Under the pieces are notes generated by a model. That model worked only from the letters and a program-made list of their open reading frames with translations. It was not told where the DNA came from and ran no database searches. Made by a program: the position numbers and the translations under genes. Shown here piece after piece: positions 21,261 through 33,795 of a stretch of DNA of 64,000 nucleotides. The first letter of the stretch is position 1. Each line of letters opens with the position of its first letter. This DNA is from Cristatella mucedo. Lineage: Eukaryota; Bryozoa; Phylactolaemata; Cristatellidae. The stretch is from positions 186,001-250,000 of the forward strand of contig WPIO01000188.1 of assembly GCA_009760855.2 (NCBI GenBank), written 5' to 3'.

Positions 21261-24200
21261 TTATTTTATTATTACTTGACAAAAAGTTGTTTACTTGAGA
21301 GAATATATTTCCTTAGAAACCATCAATTAACACAGTTATTTGAGCTCAAATCTAATATAAAATAACTTGATAATTTAAACTTAGCCCAATTTAATAAAAG
21401 AAAAACTAAAATGACAACTTACGATGGTTGGAAAATGGGTACATTTTGTATATATTGCAAAATTATTGCCGACAAGGTTATCGATCTATAGGCATTTCCT
21501 TTTATTTTTAAATTTACTTTAGTTGTTGACAATGCCCAAAAGACGTGACAAAAATAATATATGGCAATGATTCCATGAGTCCGATCTAATATTCGAATTT
21601 AGATGCAAATTAAGGATGACGAGGATGTTTAGCCATGTATTGATTACCTGATGAGGCGTACCCTGACAACTGGAATATTTTTGTTAATGTGAAAGGTGTT
21701 TAGTCAGTGTTACTCATAAGTAGATTATTGAATATTTTTGGCCACTATAGGACATAGAAAATGAAATCACATCAGGCCCAATGGCGAGCTCATCTGCCTA
21801 GCCCCAGCGGCCGATGCATGTGTCCTTTGTCCTTTGACAAAAGTAAAATCCTGAGTGAGCTATGCTATCGCCATGAGGGGTGAAACGTGATTGGTATTCC
21901 ATAAATTGTCATTAGCTTGTGTCGTTGACCTATTGATGTCGTGTTTTATTCAGCAGGCCATAGCCCGCATTAGTCACGACAGCATTGCAGCTCTGCCACT
22001 TTGAGTATGAGGTAGGCTGGCAGATTGCCAGCTAATAATTATGGTCGAACTAACAGAAGGCAGGTCAATTCGGCTTCATGATTTGGGTACTAATGCAAAA
22101 ATATTATTAAGTTGCAGTAATTGACTTGTTAATTAGATACTTACGAGAGCCACATTTTAAATAAGTAAGTCAGCATCAGGTGCGTCGGTTATGGTTAGTT
22201 CATACTGATATCTCGGCCGCGGCTGGCTGTAGCAAATCAAACTCTAACCACGACATACGTTTTAGCTTGTATAAAACTGAAAACTAAATAGTGAGCAGAG
22301 TTCAATGGGCAAATTTTAGTCTACCTCACAAGAATCCCGAGCTCCGGCTGAAGCATCGTTGGACAAAGATGCCAAGTGTTAGCAGATTGACTGACCATAG
22401 TAAGTCTTGGTAGTACTGCAAATAATAGTAAAAAATCTTATGTGATGGGATGTGTAACAAATATGGCAGCAATCAGACTGCATGTAGACAGTGGTAGTGG
22501 TATCATTTAGTGACTATTTTATGTTGGAGGTAATTCCACCTTTTGAACCATCTACTTTGTTAATTCGGAAAGCGTGCAAATCATCAGCTCATTTGCTGGA
22601 ACGCTTGTACATTAATAAAATAATTAAATGAATATTGATTATTCACTCCGCCACTATAGAAGTGAGTAAGGGAATTCTGATATGACCGAATGGCAGCCTT
22701 AGCACAGCACATTCAGGCAAAGATGGAAGAGAAAAACTCTTTTGTCTGCCAACCGATGACAGGTGTAGTTTTTTGAGAATCTACCCTCGAAAAGGATTAA
22801 CCACGCAGCTGGAACGCAACTGTGGAACTAGCGGTTGGTAAAATGTCACCTTTTAGATGGAGAGAATGTGAGGCTTAGATTAGCTGCTGTTCTCTATTGG
22901 AAACTGTGTCGGCAGTAGCCGTTTCCGTTTTCGATCGTACACCTATGTGTCCTGTGTGTCCTACCACCGGAGAAACTATAAAAATACCTAAAAATTCCAT
23001 GTATTCTCATTCGGAACAATGTTATTATTAATCCTAAAACTTTCCATCTAATGTAATGCCCCAATCCATCTGGAAATCCATATATAATTAAAGGGTGTAG
23101 TTTTTTAAATGAATAGAGTGAGCCACCTAATGTAGGAGATTGGCACTTTTAACTTCCGTAAAGCTGCATGACTATGGTGTTCCACGGTTAATCACGGCAG
23201 CATGAGTGCTTTTGAATCAAGTTAAAAACGATTCCCGTAGCCTCAATGGCAATAAAACAGTATTTCCCGAGTACGTCTTACCCCACCAAACGCTAAAACA
23301 GTTTCATTAAACTAGCCCAGATCTGATTCAATTTTACTTTGATATAACAATTTATTCAAATTAAGCATAAATACCAGAAGGTCTGCATAGTAATCTGTAA
23401 GACAAAGATGTGAAACCTTGATCGGCATTTCTTGTAAAGCTAATTTTGTCTGGTATCTCATTCCTTCGTCAAATTAGAATATGCAAACCAAAACGACCCT
23501 CACTGTTTAGCTGGTACCTCTCTAGATACGATGTCTGACTATTCTCAGCAGGCGTGTGAGCTAAGATCTCAGGGCAGTGTTTTACTTGTGCAATTTATGA
23601 AGTCACACTTGAATCACTGATTTTAGGATACAGCATGCACGCTAAACTTGAGGATTGTTGTCATGCGGAATCAGCAATTCCTCAAGCAACACATCGATCA
23701 TGCCAAAGATGTTGGCAAGCTTAAATCACGAGCCTTATCTTCGCACTTAACTAGTATTAAAATTCATGAAAACCATAAATTAAATACTTGTTTAACGTAA
23801 ATCGTCATAGCCTGATACCAAATTGTATCAACAGATATTCCCACAACCTTCTAATGTTTCATAGCTTTTCTCGTAATTATGATTCGGATCGTGGAAGTAT
23901 TTTTCTTTTTAAACAAATACGCCCTAGTATGCCCTGTGGCCATGATTTCTTTAAAGACCATTAAACTGACTATTTTTATTGTAATATTTTTTAGTTATTA
24001 AGCAGACCATTTTTTATAATGGGTCTGCTATTCTCGAGCACTCAGATTACTGCAAGTAAATCTAACGGAGTAACTCTGAAGAGTCTCACTTCGTGAGACT
24101 GCTACCTAAAGTGTCGCATTAGGCACCAGTACGTCGCTCTGGAATTATTTGAAAATCTTGCTCGTATTAAGCAATTACAGATGCAAGTAATGAGACACGG

Positions 24201-26335
24201 CTAGCTATAAAAAATACTTACCACTTCAATGAGCCTTTCAGAGGAAGCCAAGACTTTGAAAAATCATTAGGCTAGCCATATCTTTCTAAGTTTTTCAAAA
24301 TTTTATATATGTTTTTGACATAATAGGTAAGGGACCAAGAAAACAATTAGCACATAAGGTAAGAGTGAAATCATTTGTCTTTTGCAATGACTTTAAAAGT
24401 AATTCCAGTCGTTCTGGGCATAGATTTTTTAAATTGCAAAGTGAAACTGCCAATATTATATTAATTTTGTCACATTTACAATTGCAGTGATGAACCGATG
24501 ATTCAATTATCATAGAATAATTAGAATTGCCTTGGTGAATCAGCTGAACCTGGATATTGATGGCCGACATCATGAAATTCACAGGTAGAAATGTGGCTAT
24601 TCCGTTTTGTCAATTCATCGAAATGTTTATTTTGGCCATCAGCTATCATTGCAATCACAGTTACCTCAGTACCTTAAATAACGATCCCCCTGTTGATCAA
24701 GCAGATTACCGTTCACCACATTCACCAAATGCAGATTCACCCATCCAGATATATCAGATAAGGGAATTAACTCATCTTGTAACATTTCCTTTGGCCTGCT
24801 TTGCTGAATTAGTATTCTTCAAGGATACTGATCCCTTAGTTTCTTGAATCGTCGCACTGTAGTCATTCTAACCCGCCGCTTGTAAATTAATATTTAAGTG
24901 TTGTTCCCACTCTAAAAGGCTCTAGTCAATAGTCACAGCATTTACCTACTAAGATTCTTCTAATACCCAAGCCCCCCCACGTTACATAACGGCTAAATAA
25001 CTATTGCACTTACACTGTTCTAACTTACACTGCTCTATGTACGTCCGTCAAACTTTGAAAACTGCCTATGAGATTCAATAACGACGTTAGGTAGCATTTT
25101 GTTGAAGAGTTTAGAGTAAAGAACGCCTCATAATCAGACAGTTTTCACAAATAACAACCTTCAACTCATTGTATTTGTTATAGACGTTTGCTCTCATTGC
25201 CTATGAGTGATGATCAAGCCAATAGACGAATGGTGCACTGATTATTTGTGACGAACAGGCACTTGATTTGGGTTATTTTTCAGAAACATTAGCCTATACC
25301 TGTTTCACCAAGCCACTGAACATAGTCAGATCTACGACCGATCCTTTAGTGAGCTATTTTATCGAGCCTGTACAACATAATAAGCAGCAGCATAATAAAG
25401 CAACAGTTTGCTAATCGGACAAATAATTAAAATATTGGCTACAAATAAAATAAATTAATTAAACAAGAAGAATTGTGTGCACGCTTTTAATAATTTTTTG
25501 TTCCAGAGAATCCAAGATTTTCATTTTTCACTTCAAGTTTCGTAGAATCAGTTTGCAGCCGAGTCCATGAGTAGGCTTTGTGCTACAGACCAACCTGAAA
25601 TTGGACACAATAAACTCATTGTCAGATGAGATATTTCATGAAAATTTGATCGGCTCTTTGTCAAAAGGACATGGCATTTATTGCTAGCAGGCACAGTAAG
25701 AGCTTTCTGTCATTTACTTAGTTAAACTGTTGCACTTTGCCGCATATAAATTTCACTAAAATCCAGTTAATGTATTTGAATATCAATCGGATGGATTATA
25801 CCGCGACCCAATTTAAGGGTTGACGGTTTGCAGTAAGCGTTACTTTGCTCTTTCTTAGCAGCTCTGGTAAAACCAGTTGATGCTTTTCTGCCATCAATGT
25901 TTTGTGACTGGTTGGTCAAATAACATCCAATTGAAAACACGTGAGCTGGGCCGTGAATGTTTCTATGCAGTTTGGACTACATTAGCTAATTTTGACTAGT
26001 GACAGTGCCTCTCTTTCTTACAGTATGTCACACTGTAGTTGCAGCTCATTCAGAGGTTCTGAGAATACTTGATATAATTAAAGTAGCGGGATTGATTCTT
26101 GCTAAACGACATTGCTACTTTTGAATTGTCATAGCCCAAAGAAATTGTGATTAAGATATGACTAAGTACAAAAGTTTCAGCTGTTGTCCTATATCCTTCC
26201 CCATTTTACTTAAAAGAACTGGTTCATAATCAGATCGACTACTTAAAAGAATGAGCCAATAATATTGTGTACTATTTTATCGTCTTCTATTATTAGCATG
26301 TATTGTACAGTGTGAACGAATGAATTGATCATACC
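21261..26335. other. 5 kb without recognisable gene or repeat
   Basis: AT-rich unique DNA. Two small hairpins lie close together (24001-24029 and 24082-24100). Frames at 24295-24582 (-) and 24557-24847 (+) have no recognisable domain or signal. Noncoding regions downstream of the peptide gene may lie at the right edge. Confidence 0.5.
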
Positions 26336-26839
26336 TTATTTACCATTGATGACAAACTTTTGGTAGCAGCATGACCAGATTGTTGGGCAGCTGAAAGCGC
26401 GAGTCCATCCACTTGGGAAATGACACTTGTTAAATAGCTTGTGCTTGCATTGGCCTCCAACGGATTCGCAACTTGCTCTACCTGCATCCCAAAAGTTAGA
26501 AAATAAACCTCGATATATACTAAAAAAAATAGATCTTACTTAGTAGAACTCTGAAAATGTGTTATTACATCGTTCTGAAAATGTAAAGCATTTCCATGGA
26601 GAATAGAACAAAACAAGCTGCATTTTTCTGGCAAAGATGCAGTCAGACTGATAAGGTAACTTACGCTTCTCCATTCCTTGGCCAACTTCTTCGCTGGAGG
26701 TCTGAAACTCTTCACCTGCGAGGTTTGGGTTATCGCTCAAGAATTCATTATCATCAGTTTCGACATTGGTCTGCTCCCCAGCTAGAGCTGCTGGAGAAGC
26801 CAAAACCAGGAAAACGCACACAAACCACACTTTATTCAT
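26336..26839 (-). CDS. Secreted cysteine-rich, beta-defensin-like peptide precursor (two exons)
   Basis: Exon 1 is 26665-26839. It starts at ATG 26839 and encodes a hydrophobic signal peptide of about 20 residues (likely cleaved after ALA), then a propiece with 11 acidic and no basic residues before a Lys-Arg. The Arg codon is split by a phase-1 intron, 26482-26664 (183 nt), with donor GTAAGT, branch-like TTCTAAC and acceptor GCAG. Exon 2, 26336-26481, encodes a cationic peptide of 47 residues with six cysteines spaced C-x6-C-x7-C-x11-C-x5-CC, ending Gly-Lys-stop. Beta-defensins and the crotamine-type fold share the C-x6-C start and C-x5/6-CC end, so a three-disulfide defensin-like fold is likely. 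The plan (signal, acidic propiece, dibasic site, cationic knot) fits a secreted antimicrobial or venom-type peptide processed by a furin/PC protease. Which of these it is cannot be told. The Gly-Lys end suggests amidation. The exon join is inferred; the paralogue at 52141-53894 supports it. Confidence 0.75.
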
Positions 26840-26886
26840 TCTGCTATGACCCACAGAAAGTGTATGGCTGGCCGTGCGGCTGCTGC

Positions 26887-26893
26887 TTTTATA
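26887..26893 (-). promoter_or_regulatory. TATA box of the cysteine-rich peptide gene
   Basis: TATAAAA on the minus strand, whose first T lies 54 nt before the ATG at 26839. Transcription would begin about 30 nt downstream, giving a leader of roughly 20-25 nt. The paralogous locus has TATAAATA 50 nt before its ATG. A family A element begins 88 bp upstream of this box. Confidence 0.65.
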
Positions 26894-26980
26894 TTGATCT
26901 AATGATAGCACAGTCAAAGCCCAAGCTAACTATAGAGTTCTCGTCAAGTACCAGCATAGCTGGCTACTTCCTCGAAGTTA

Positions 26981-27650
26981 CTGGCCTACCAGCATGTGCG
27001 ATCAGGCGATTGCAGCTGGTGCAAAACTCTGCAGCTAGGCTTGTCTGTCATGAGCGTCGCAGTTGCCACATTACTCCACTTCTCGCCGACCTGCACTGGT
27101 TACCAGTCAAGCAACGGATTGACTTCAAGGTTTTGTCGCTCACTTTTCGGTCTCTTCATTCTATGGCTCCAGCCTATCTTTCAGATATACTACCCCATCA
27201 GGCAAATCATCGTACCACTCGCTTTTCGGAATCCAACAGTCTAGAAATACCTCGTACAAACCTTAAATCCTTTGGAGACCGTGCATTTAGCTCGTATGCT
27301 CCCACAGCCTGGAACTCCCTCCCGACCTGCATCAGAACATCCCCTGACCTGACCACATTTAAAAGAAACTTAAAAACATACCTATTTAGGACAGCATTTA
27401 GTTGGTCCTTGTGATTCGTCCTCGATGTGCTTATGCGTGCTGACACTGTTCATGCTGCCACTAACCACATTTGCATGCTGACCCAGTGCATGTAACCCCT
27501 AACCATTTTATTCATTTCGTTTGTTTTTCAAGCATGATTTTACTTACTATTCAATTGCATTTCACTTTGCAGCAAATGTAAAGCGCCTAGAAAGAGATTA
27601 AGTTCTCTGAGGGCGCTTTATCAAGTGCAATATTATTATTATTATTATAA
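26981..27650 (+). mobile_element. Family A retrotransposon, well-preserved 3' end
   Basis: Begins at ctggcctaccagcatgtgcg and keeps one open frame to 27414 with the ORF2 C-terminal blocks ([68 protein letters not shown]), followed by the 3' UTR, the stem-loop (27582-27622) and (ATT)n. It is one of the youngest-looking copies. It is head-to-head with the peptide gene and starts 88 bp from that gene's TATA box, so it could supply or disrupt upstream regulatory sequence. Confidence 0.9.
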
Positions 27651-28764
27651 AGTAGCATGTCTCCTTGTGGCTACTGACTCACACAGTCCATGAAAGGTGC
27701 AAGACTTAGCATGGAGCCCATGTCAAATGAATGTCTTGGCAGCATCTACTTGGCTATAGTCAGTTAGATTGAATGAATGACAAAATTGAATAACTGATAC
27801 AATTACCAGTGAGCCTCTCATCGTTTGACCGGATGGTTTTAATTGTTTGGAAACCTTTATGGGACAGAAATTACCAATTTTACTAGCAATCAGATGACTT
27901 CAATTCATTCTTAGCATGTGACTCGTGATCTTCGTCATAGTTAACACATGTCAATATTATTAGAACGAACACATATATAGCTTGTAGCTGGATATTAGCA
28001 ATTAAATCTAAAAATAAACACGCTTGGGATAAAACCATATAAGAGACTCTAAATTCATGAATTCAAACAACAATGCGAAGAATCATCAGGGTAGTACGAT
28101 TTAGGGGGTTTTCATTTTGTAAAACCTGTTGTACAAGTTAGTGTAGTATTTAGTTTTTCGAAAAGCGATATAATAGGTCATACTAAACTTGTGTTTGTGC
28201 AAAACTAAATTACAATATTAACGTGAAGCATCGATTGGCCTCATAAGCCAAAAGCAAATGCATGACTTGTGCGAACATCTCCCCTCACAGTTTCTTTCGG
28301 GTTCACGGGACTAGTGATGCTATCACTTTGCTTTTGTTTACTGAACAATTTGTAAGAATTTCGTGAAGTACAAGCCTGAGCACCAAAATTCTGGTCGGCT
28401 TTGGAAAAAATTGGAGGGCGACCGCATTCGGTCGTTTAAGACCCGCCCCTACTACTTCTTCAGGCACCATATGAGACTATGTTGACGATTTTTTTCGGGT
28501 GACGGTGTTGTGACATCTTCATTCCAGGTCGCTCGCTGTAAATTGTTAGTGCGATCTGTCGAGTCATATGTTTGTGCTTACTCCGAAACATGTATACACA
28601 ATTTATTCGCAAGTGCCTATGTGCATGTGCAGGTAAGTAAGCAAGCAGGATTAATGGACTCGGTGATAATTTGGATGATCAAATTGGCCATCAAACTACG
28701 TTAACCAGCATGAACAAATGTTAACAACATGAACAAATGTATATATGTGTGTTGTTTTTTGTAT
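27651..28764. other. Intergenic, nothing recognised
   Basis: No supportable gene, RNA or repeat. Confidence 0.5.
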
Positions 28765-29060
28765 TTTGTATAGAACCCTCAGAGAACTTAAGCTGTTTCC
28801 ATCCACTTTAAGTATGCTGTACCGGAATCGTGACAGAATGGTGTGCAGTATCATGTTCAAGGAAAATAAGCACAGTAATGTTAGATCTGGGATGCACTGG
28901 ATCAACGGCCAAATATGGCAGTCTTGGATTGCACAGTATCAGCATGTATCACTCCAAAAAGGTGACTAACAAGAACCCACTCAAAGCTGATATAAACAGG
29001 TGTGTTTTTAGCTGCTGGTAAACGTGGTCAGCTCAGGAGATAACATATTAGTTGAGAGTC
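28765..29060 (-). mobile_element. Family A 3' end, degenerate
   Basis: agaaccctcagagaacttaa is the reverse-complement stem-loop. The end of the coding region reappears at aaacaggtgtgtttttagct and gtggtcagctcaggag. The 3' UTR between them is heavily mutated. Frames across it are shadows. Confidence 0.6.
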
Positions 29061-29689
29061 ACTGCTATGCTTTGTGATTGTTAAGTATTTAATAGCAATT
29101 TCTGGGAGCACTTTAAGGGGATAAAGTTTTAAATATTTCACTTCTGAAACTTCAATTGTCATTATTGCTAACCAGGCCTACGGCTTTCTTAAGACAATAA
29201 ACTAGCCATAACGACAAATTAAGCCGTTGAAAAGCATATAAACGATCAGGACTGATAAGAAGATGGATAGCCGTTTTTGAGGCAATTATTTTACGGCTGG
29301 TTTCTAAAATCGGGAACATCTAGTCATTAAGCATTTGTGTTATGAGAAAATCACATGAAAGGCATTTCACCAATGAAATCCAAGACACAACAGCTGACCT
29401 TTTTAGAAAACATTCCCGTTAAATGATTGGAAAGTTTTATATTTCAGTATTCGGTGTGCCAAACCATTAGTACGACTAAAATTCTTCCGTGGAAATGAAG
29501 TCAAACTAGTTTTAAACCAACGAAAAATACGTTATTGTTGAATGGTTACCTCATACTAATAAAGAACAACAAAAGTTTATTTTATTTGGAATTTAAGTTT
29601 GGCGGCAAATGCTCATTTGCATGTCACTGCTACACACAAACTGCTCCAGCTAACATACCTACTACTAACGATGTAGCTTCCAAACAGAA

Positions 29690-29762
29690 AATGTACACTA
29701 CCTAGATAGAGATTGAGTTCTCTGAGGGCGCTTTTCTCAAGCGTTTTATTATTATTATTACT
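29690..29762 (+). mobile_element. Solitary family A tail with (ATT)n
   Basis: ctagatagagattgagttct, then ctgagggcgcttttctcaag, then (ATT)n: the 3' stem-loop and tail only. Confidence 0.7.
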
Positions 29763-29924
29763 ACGTTAGACTTACGGAAAGAAAGTATGCAGAGGTTCAA
29801 CTATTCTTACCAAAGTGCTGTGGATTCTGCGAACAGGTACAATGATGTCCAGGTGTTTAAATAACTTTTTTTTAACCAAATTTTTGTATCACAGCTGCCG
29901 GTAACTGCACAAAGACATAAAGGG

Positions 29925-30175
29925 CGAATCGCCCTCTATTCCGCCGTACCAGGCAACTAATCAGAAGAGCTCCCCCAAAGATGATGGCATGGCAATTACT
30001 CAACGTAAAATTTTACGAAAACTCGCCTTTAGTTCATATTCTCACAGCCTTGAACTCATTATGGAATGACATGAAGGCATCCATGGACTTCGCCCCACAT
30101 ATAAAGACGATTTAAACTTACACGTTTCTACATTGTGCCCTGCATCCATTTAATAATTTGTGGTGTACCTATTCT
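29925..30175 (+). mobile_element. Old CR1/L2-like C-terminal relic
   Basis: cgcctttagttcatattctc and cacagccttgaactcattat correspond to the FSSYAPKAWNSLP block, followed by a remnant of the FKxxLKTYL block. Frame broken; no tail. Confidence 0.45.
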
Positions 30176-31484
30176 TTTTAATGCGTATTTTAGTATTCAA
30201 CATATTTTCATACACTACAGCTTACATTAAAGACTTTGAAATAGATTTGCTTCGTCTACCAAGAATAGAATGAAGGCCTTTTTTAACAAAATTGTTATTG
30301 AGCTATCGCCAATTAGGGTGCATACAAGACCTAATGGTACAGCCATGAAAGTTGTGAGGATAAGCCATACAGAAAATAATTCTATTTCATTATCAGCACT
30401 AATTTTTCCCTACAAGTTATAAACGGTTAAAACTTACAAGACAGTTATGTGCACTTTAAATCACTCTTGCTGCAACTCATCATAACTGCATTTCCATTAG
30501 AGTATCCGGTCACCCAGCCTCAGAGTCGAATAGCGAGTTCTTCTTCTGTCTAGACGGCTCGAAAAGCGAGCATAATTCGCCACACTCATGAGAATAGTGA
30601 TAAACAGCTGGATATTCCTATTTATAATCAGTTTCATTGCTTAGTATGACTTAATCAACTAAATTACCATAGTGACAAGTCATACAGTGGTTTCCATCAT
30701 TAAAGTGCTTATGCAAATCCGTGGCAGCCGCCGATAAAATTCGGACTCAATTTACTGAGAAATCCTTTATGTGCTTATTGAAATTATTAGCATACAGTCG
30801 ATGATTTAAGCTGTATGCCTATCATCTGAAGTAAGCATATTGAAAAAAGTATCGAACGCTTTGCCGAGCAACCTTCATTAGCATACAGTGAGAATTCATT
30901 ACGCAAGCATACGAATATAAAAGTAGTTAGTAACACAAGCCTTTTCAGAATAGAATGGGTGAACTGAACATCTTTACTGTGTGGTGGGCACAGATTTTTC
31001 CGCATTAAAACAGTCTCAATGGCTCTGGTTTACCTCAGATAAACGGGCTTTCCTATAACGATAAGCTTCGTAATCTCAATCCCTATTGTACATGTAAAGT
31101 GCATTGAATGAGATTTGTCTTTTTATGGGGTGACATAAATAAATTTTACCTATGAATCCATGAAATAGCCGACGTGAATGTGGGAATGGTAAGCCAATCT
31201 AGTGAAAAACAATTAAAGAAGAAGCGACCATAAGTTGTTTAAGATGTTGCAGGACATACGCTGCATTAACCAATTTTATGGTTTGGCTTTTGGGTTTTAG
31301 ACTGTAGCGGTGTTAGCCACTTACAAAGAAAAACTATTTTCATAGTGTTACGTGCTCCATAAAAACATCTTTTTTCCTATTCACACTTATCTAAAGATTA
31401 AAAAACTGCTATCGACGTGAAACCATCTACTTTTAAAATTAGTAGTGTTATTTTGGCAATCACCAGATGAGCTGTTTGCTATGT
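30176..31484. other. Intergenic, nothing recognised
   Basis: No supportable gene or repeat. Confidence 0.5.
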
Positions 31485-32135
31485 GCTGAAGTCTAACGAT
31501 TGCAGCTGGTGCAAAACTCTGCAGCTAGGCTTGTCTGTCGTGAGCGTCACAGTTGCCACATTACTTCACTTCTCTCCTATATGCACTGGCTACCAGTCAA
31601 GCAACGGATTGACTTCAAGGTTTTGTCGCTTACTTTTAGGTCCCTTCATTCTATGGCTTCAGCCTATCTCTCCGACATACTCCCCCATCAGGCCAAGCAT
31701 TTTACCACCCGCTTTTCGGAATCCAACAGTCTAGAAATACCTCGTACAAAGCTTAAATTCTTTGGAGACCGTGCATTTAGTTCGTATGCTCCCAAAGCCT
31801 GGAACTCCCTCCCGACCTGCGTCAGTACATCTACTGACCTTACCACATTTAAAAGGAACTTAAAAAACACCTATTTAGGACAGCATTTAGTGGGTCCCTG
31901 CGATTCGTCCTTCACGTGCTCATGCGTGCTAACACTGAGCATGCTGCCACTAACCACATTCACATGCTGACCCTGTGCATGTCACCCCTAACCATGGTAT
32001 TCATTTTGTTTGTTTTTCAAGCATGATTTTACTTACCATTCAATTGCATTTCCCTTTGCAGCAAATTTAAAGTACCTAGACAGAGATTAAGTTCTCTGAG
32101 GGTGCTTTATCAAGTGCATTCTTATTATTATTGTC
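31485..32135 (+). mobile_element. Family A retrotransposon, well-preserved 3' end
   Basis: Open frame 31500-31970 with the ORF2 C-terminal blocks ([16 protein letters not shown] in the consensus; LHWLPVKQRIDFKVL; YLSDILPHQAKH; AWNSLPTCV), then the 3' UTR, the stem-loop at about 32068-32115 and (TTA)n. An indel shifts the very end of the frame. The 5' truncation point is within 20 bp of that of the copy at 26981. Confidence 0.9.
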
Positions 32136-32149
32136 TACTTGGCTTGTAT

Positions 32150-32705
32150 GGCTTGTGCTCTAAAGGCGTGCATTGCTAGCTTACATAAGTCAAGACGACT
32201 TGGAACGTTCGGGTGGACCAATTTGTATTTCGACTCTTTGGCTAATTGAGATGTCCTGGAAGAGTCAACTTTTGGAGTAACGATTTTCAATATATAATCA
32301 GTGTTGGTTTCAACGTAGCAAGCAAGTTGATGGTATCATTTTTTGATTTGAGAAGGTCTGGTGCCATCGGTATGCAGATGTTAGCGATACTTGCAGCAAA
32401 TGATTAGATGGAATGTAAGGAGCTGGATGGCTGGAGGAATCGCAGCAAATCTGCAGTTGTGTTCCATCTGCATTGATGTGACCACCTAGACTGTGCTTGG
32501 CGATCATTTCTGCACTAAGGAATTCAAGAATTTGAACATAAGTGGACTAAGCACTGAGCCTCATTGTACCGTATACTTTAAATGGGCCTCAAATGATCTT
32601 CGCTGCCTCACAACAATACTTTCTAGTTTCCCACGACAATACCTCAGCCATTGCAGTGCAGCTGCAGTGATCCTCTTTCAAACTGTAGGCGCCCTAGAAA
32701 TACCT
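32150..32705 (-). mobile_element. Family A RT-region relic
   Basis: On the minus strand, the YADD region appears as MIAKHSLGGHINADGTQLQ (32510 downwards), where F-Y-A-D-D is changed to I-N-A-D-G. The flanking RT blocks are recognisable from 32150 to about 32705. It is truncated at both ends and inactive. Confidence 0.65.
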
Positions 32706-32779
32706 AATATAAATTAGCATTTAATAATTGAAGCCTCTTAAATATCAAGCCAGACGAGCTGATTGGCTTCACCTATATA

Positions 32780-32916
<137 letters not shown>

Positions 32917-33084
32917 CACCTAGCTCTTTCTTGCTATGATGATAGTCGATATACACTCCATGATATACAATCTCTTTAAAGGGTTTGGCTTTAAAAGTTG
33001 ACACAAACTTACAGGCTAGGTTTATAGGTACACAATTGCTATGTCTTGATATTCCTTTGTTTAAATAAGGATATCAAAGCTAAG

Positions 33085-33795
33085 TTGGGCATTGCACTTT
33101 TGACATCCCGTCTTGACTTCAGTAACTCAGCGCTTGCACGCCTACATGCATGTGCAGTCACGGGCTACGGCTGGTGCCAAACTCTGCAGCTAGCCTGGTG
33201 AGCTTCGCAGTTGCCACATCATATCACTTCTAGCCGACTTGCACTGGATACCAGTCAAGCAACGAATCGACTTCAAGATTTTGTCGCTCACTTTGAGGTG
33301 ACTTTATTGCTTTGCTTCAGCCTATCTCTAAAATGTACTCGCCCACCCGGCCCAGTATCGTACCACCCACTTTTCGGAATCCAACAGTTTACTAATACTT
33401 TTTGCTAACCTCAAATCCTTTTGAGGCAATGCATTTAGCTCGTACTCTCACAAAACCTGAAAACTACTCCCAATTTGCGTCACGACTTTCCCTGAGTTTG
33501 CCAAATTAAAAAAGAAATTAAATTAAAAACACAACTATTCAGGAAAGTATTTAGTTTTTTCCTTTGATTTTTCTTGTATATGCTTATGCGTGCTGACACT
33601 GTGCAAGCTGCCACTAACCGCACTTGCATGCTGACCCTGTGCATGTCAACCCTAACCATGTTATCCATGTCGTTCATCAAGCATGATATTACTCACCATT
33701 CAATGGCGTTTCCCTTGCAGCAAATGTAAAGTGCCTTGAAACAAATTGAGTTATCTGAGGGAGCTTTATAAGTTGCGTTTTTATTATCACTATAA
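33085..33795 (+). mobile_element. Family A retrotransposon, 3' third
   Basis: Starts at the block for TSRLDFSNSALA (acatcccgtcttgacttcag), continues through the LHWIPVKQRIDFKIL and WNSLP regions with several frameshifts, and ends with the 3' UTR (catgctgaccctgtgcatgt in consensus form), the stem-loop at about 33725-33775 and an ATT-type tail. Confidence 0.8.
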
